DNA of 64,000 bases from Sphingobium sp. Cam5-1 (GTDB taxonomy: Bacteria > Pseudomonadota > Alphaproteobacteria > Sphingomonadales > Sphingomonadaceae): positions 1,116,001 to 1,180,000 of the forward strand of contig NZ_CP065138.1 in assembly GCF_015693305.1 (NCBI RefSeq). The letters are read 5' to 3'. Of the stretch, positions 63,674 to 64,000 are shown one piece after another. Numbering within the stretch: the stretch's first letter is position 1; every line of letters begins with the position of its first letter. The notes under the pieces were generated by a model, which was given only the letters and a program-made list of their open reading frames with translations, was not told the origin of the DNA and did not search any database. The translations under genes were made by a program, and so were the position numbers.

Positions 63674-64000
63674 GCGGAATGCTCGCGATACGCGCGCTTT
63701 TGTCGGGCGTCATCATCGCCATCGTGTCTGTCGTATCCCGGCGCTATCCGGCGTTTGGCGCGTTGATCGCGTCCCTGCCCCTGATTTCGGTACTGGGGAT
63801 GATATGGCTGTGGAATGACAAGCCCGATGTCGAAAATATGGCACGGCATGCAGAGGCGACCTTTTACTATGTCCTGCCGTCCCTGCCCATGTTCCTGCTG
63901 ATCCCCGCGCTGTTGCGGCGGGGCATTTCCTTTCCCCCAGCATTGATCGCCGGTTGCGCAATGACGATCCTGCTCTATCTCGCAACCGTCGCCATCACCG
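63670..64000 (+). CDS. DUF3147-like membrane protein, cut by the window end
   Basis: The visible 110 codons encode a small membrane protein with at least three hydrophobic segments (VIIAIVSVVSRRYPAFGA; LPLISVLGMIWLW; FLLIPALL), followed by AGCAMTILLYLATVA. SRRYPAFGALIASLPLISVL fits DUF3147, whose function is unknown. Its ATG overlaps the aguA stop, implying co-translation. The end is outside the window. Confidence 0.8.
   Translation, partial: MSGMLAIRALLSGVIIAIVSVVSRRYPAFGALIASLPLISVLGMIWLWNDKPDVENMARHAEATFYYVLPSLPMFLLIPALLRRGISFPPALIAGCAMTILLYLATVAIT

Overview
The window looks like a chromosomal segment of a high-GC alphaproteobacterium of the family Sphingomonadaceae, most likely close to Sphingobium or Sphingomonas. 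The evidence is the gene order (trpF-trpB-trpA-accD-folC; FYDLN-acid protein-aroA-small membrane protein-cmk-rpsA-ihfB; rpiB-glyA-nrdR-trmJ), a GT21-like ceramide glycosyltransferase, a class II EPSP synthase, and sphingomonad-type intergenic repeats. This assignment is by recognition, not by a database search.

Layout. 1-1.2 kb: the end of an integrated element, with a tyrosine integrase next to the 3' end of a CAU tRNA (probably Ile2); the element continues to the left of the window. 1.2-7.5 kb: polysaccharide deacetylase, histidine kinase, Lrp/AsnC regulator and two tandem, equally long exported helical-repeat proteins. 7.6-10.8 kb: gyrA and a DUF952 gene. 10.8-13.8 kb: a DUF4238 gene, a glycosyltransferase and a divergent LpxL-like acyltransferase. 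13.8-18.9 kb: the late tryptophan operon with accD and folC. 18.9-26.1 kb: a Cys-rich gene behind a Fur-like box, an AmpG-type transporter, an orphan exported protein, a receiver protein, an RluB/RsuA pseudouridine synthase, rsmD, and a globin/nsrR pair with two NsrR-like operators. 26.4-36.3 kb: a UvrD-type helicase, two identical tRNA-Ala genes, aroA-cmk-rpsA-ihfB, tRNA-Leu and a CPA2 antiporter. 36.2-45.2 kb: an exported zincin-like protein, alaS, a malic enzyme, an L,D-transpeptidase-like protein, a lipoprotein gene with no ordinary start codon, hisI, tRNA-His and HU. 45.4-50 kb: lon with an RpoH-like promoter, ybaB and dnaX. 50-53.5 kb: a tight operon of two cysteine desulfurases, a [2Fe-2S] ferredoxin and a class A beta-lactamase. 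53.6-64 kb: alpha/beta hydrolase, HPP-CBS membrane protein, rpiB-glyA-nrdR-trmJ, chorismate mutase, rpsD behind a nested palindrome, M28 peptidase, PilZ protein, agmatine deiminase and a cut-off DUF3147-like gene.

Most of the window is core housekeeping: translation (rpsA, rpsD, alaS, tRNAs, rRNA modification), DNA topology and replication (gyrA, dnaX, HU, IHF, UvrD), aromatic amino acid synthesis (aroA, chorismate mutase, trpFBA), folate and one-carbon metabolism (folC, glyA) and proteolysis (lon). The less ordinary items are a full-length lipoprotein frame overlapping hisI that contains no ATG, GTG or TTG; a beta-lactamase three bases behind a ferredoxin, with a carbapenemase-type cysteine pair; a Fur-like palindrome before a Cys-rich orphan; paired NsrR-like operators; and several palindromic repeats at gene ends or in a ribosomal protein leader.
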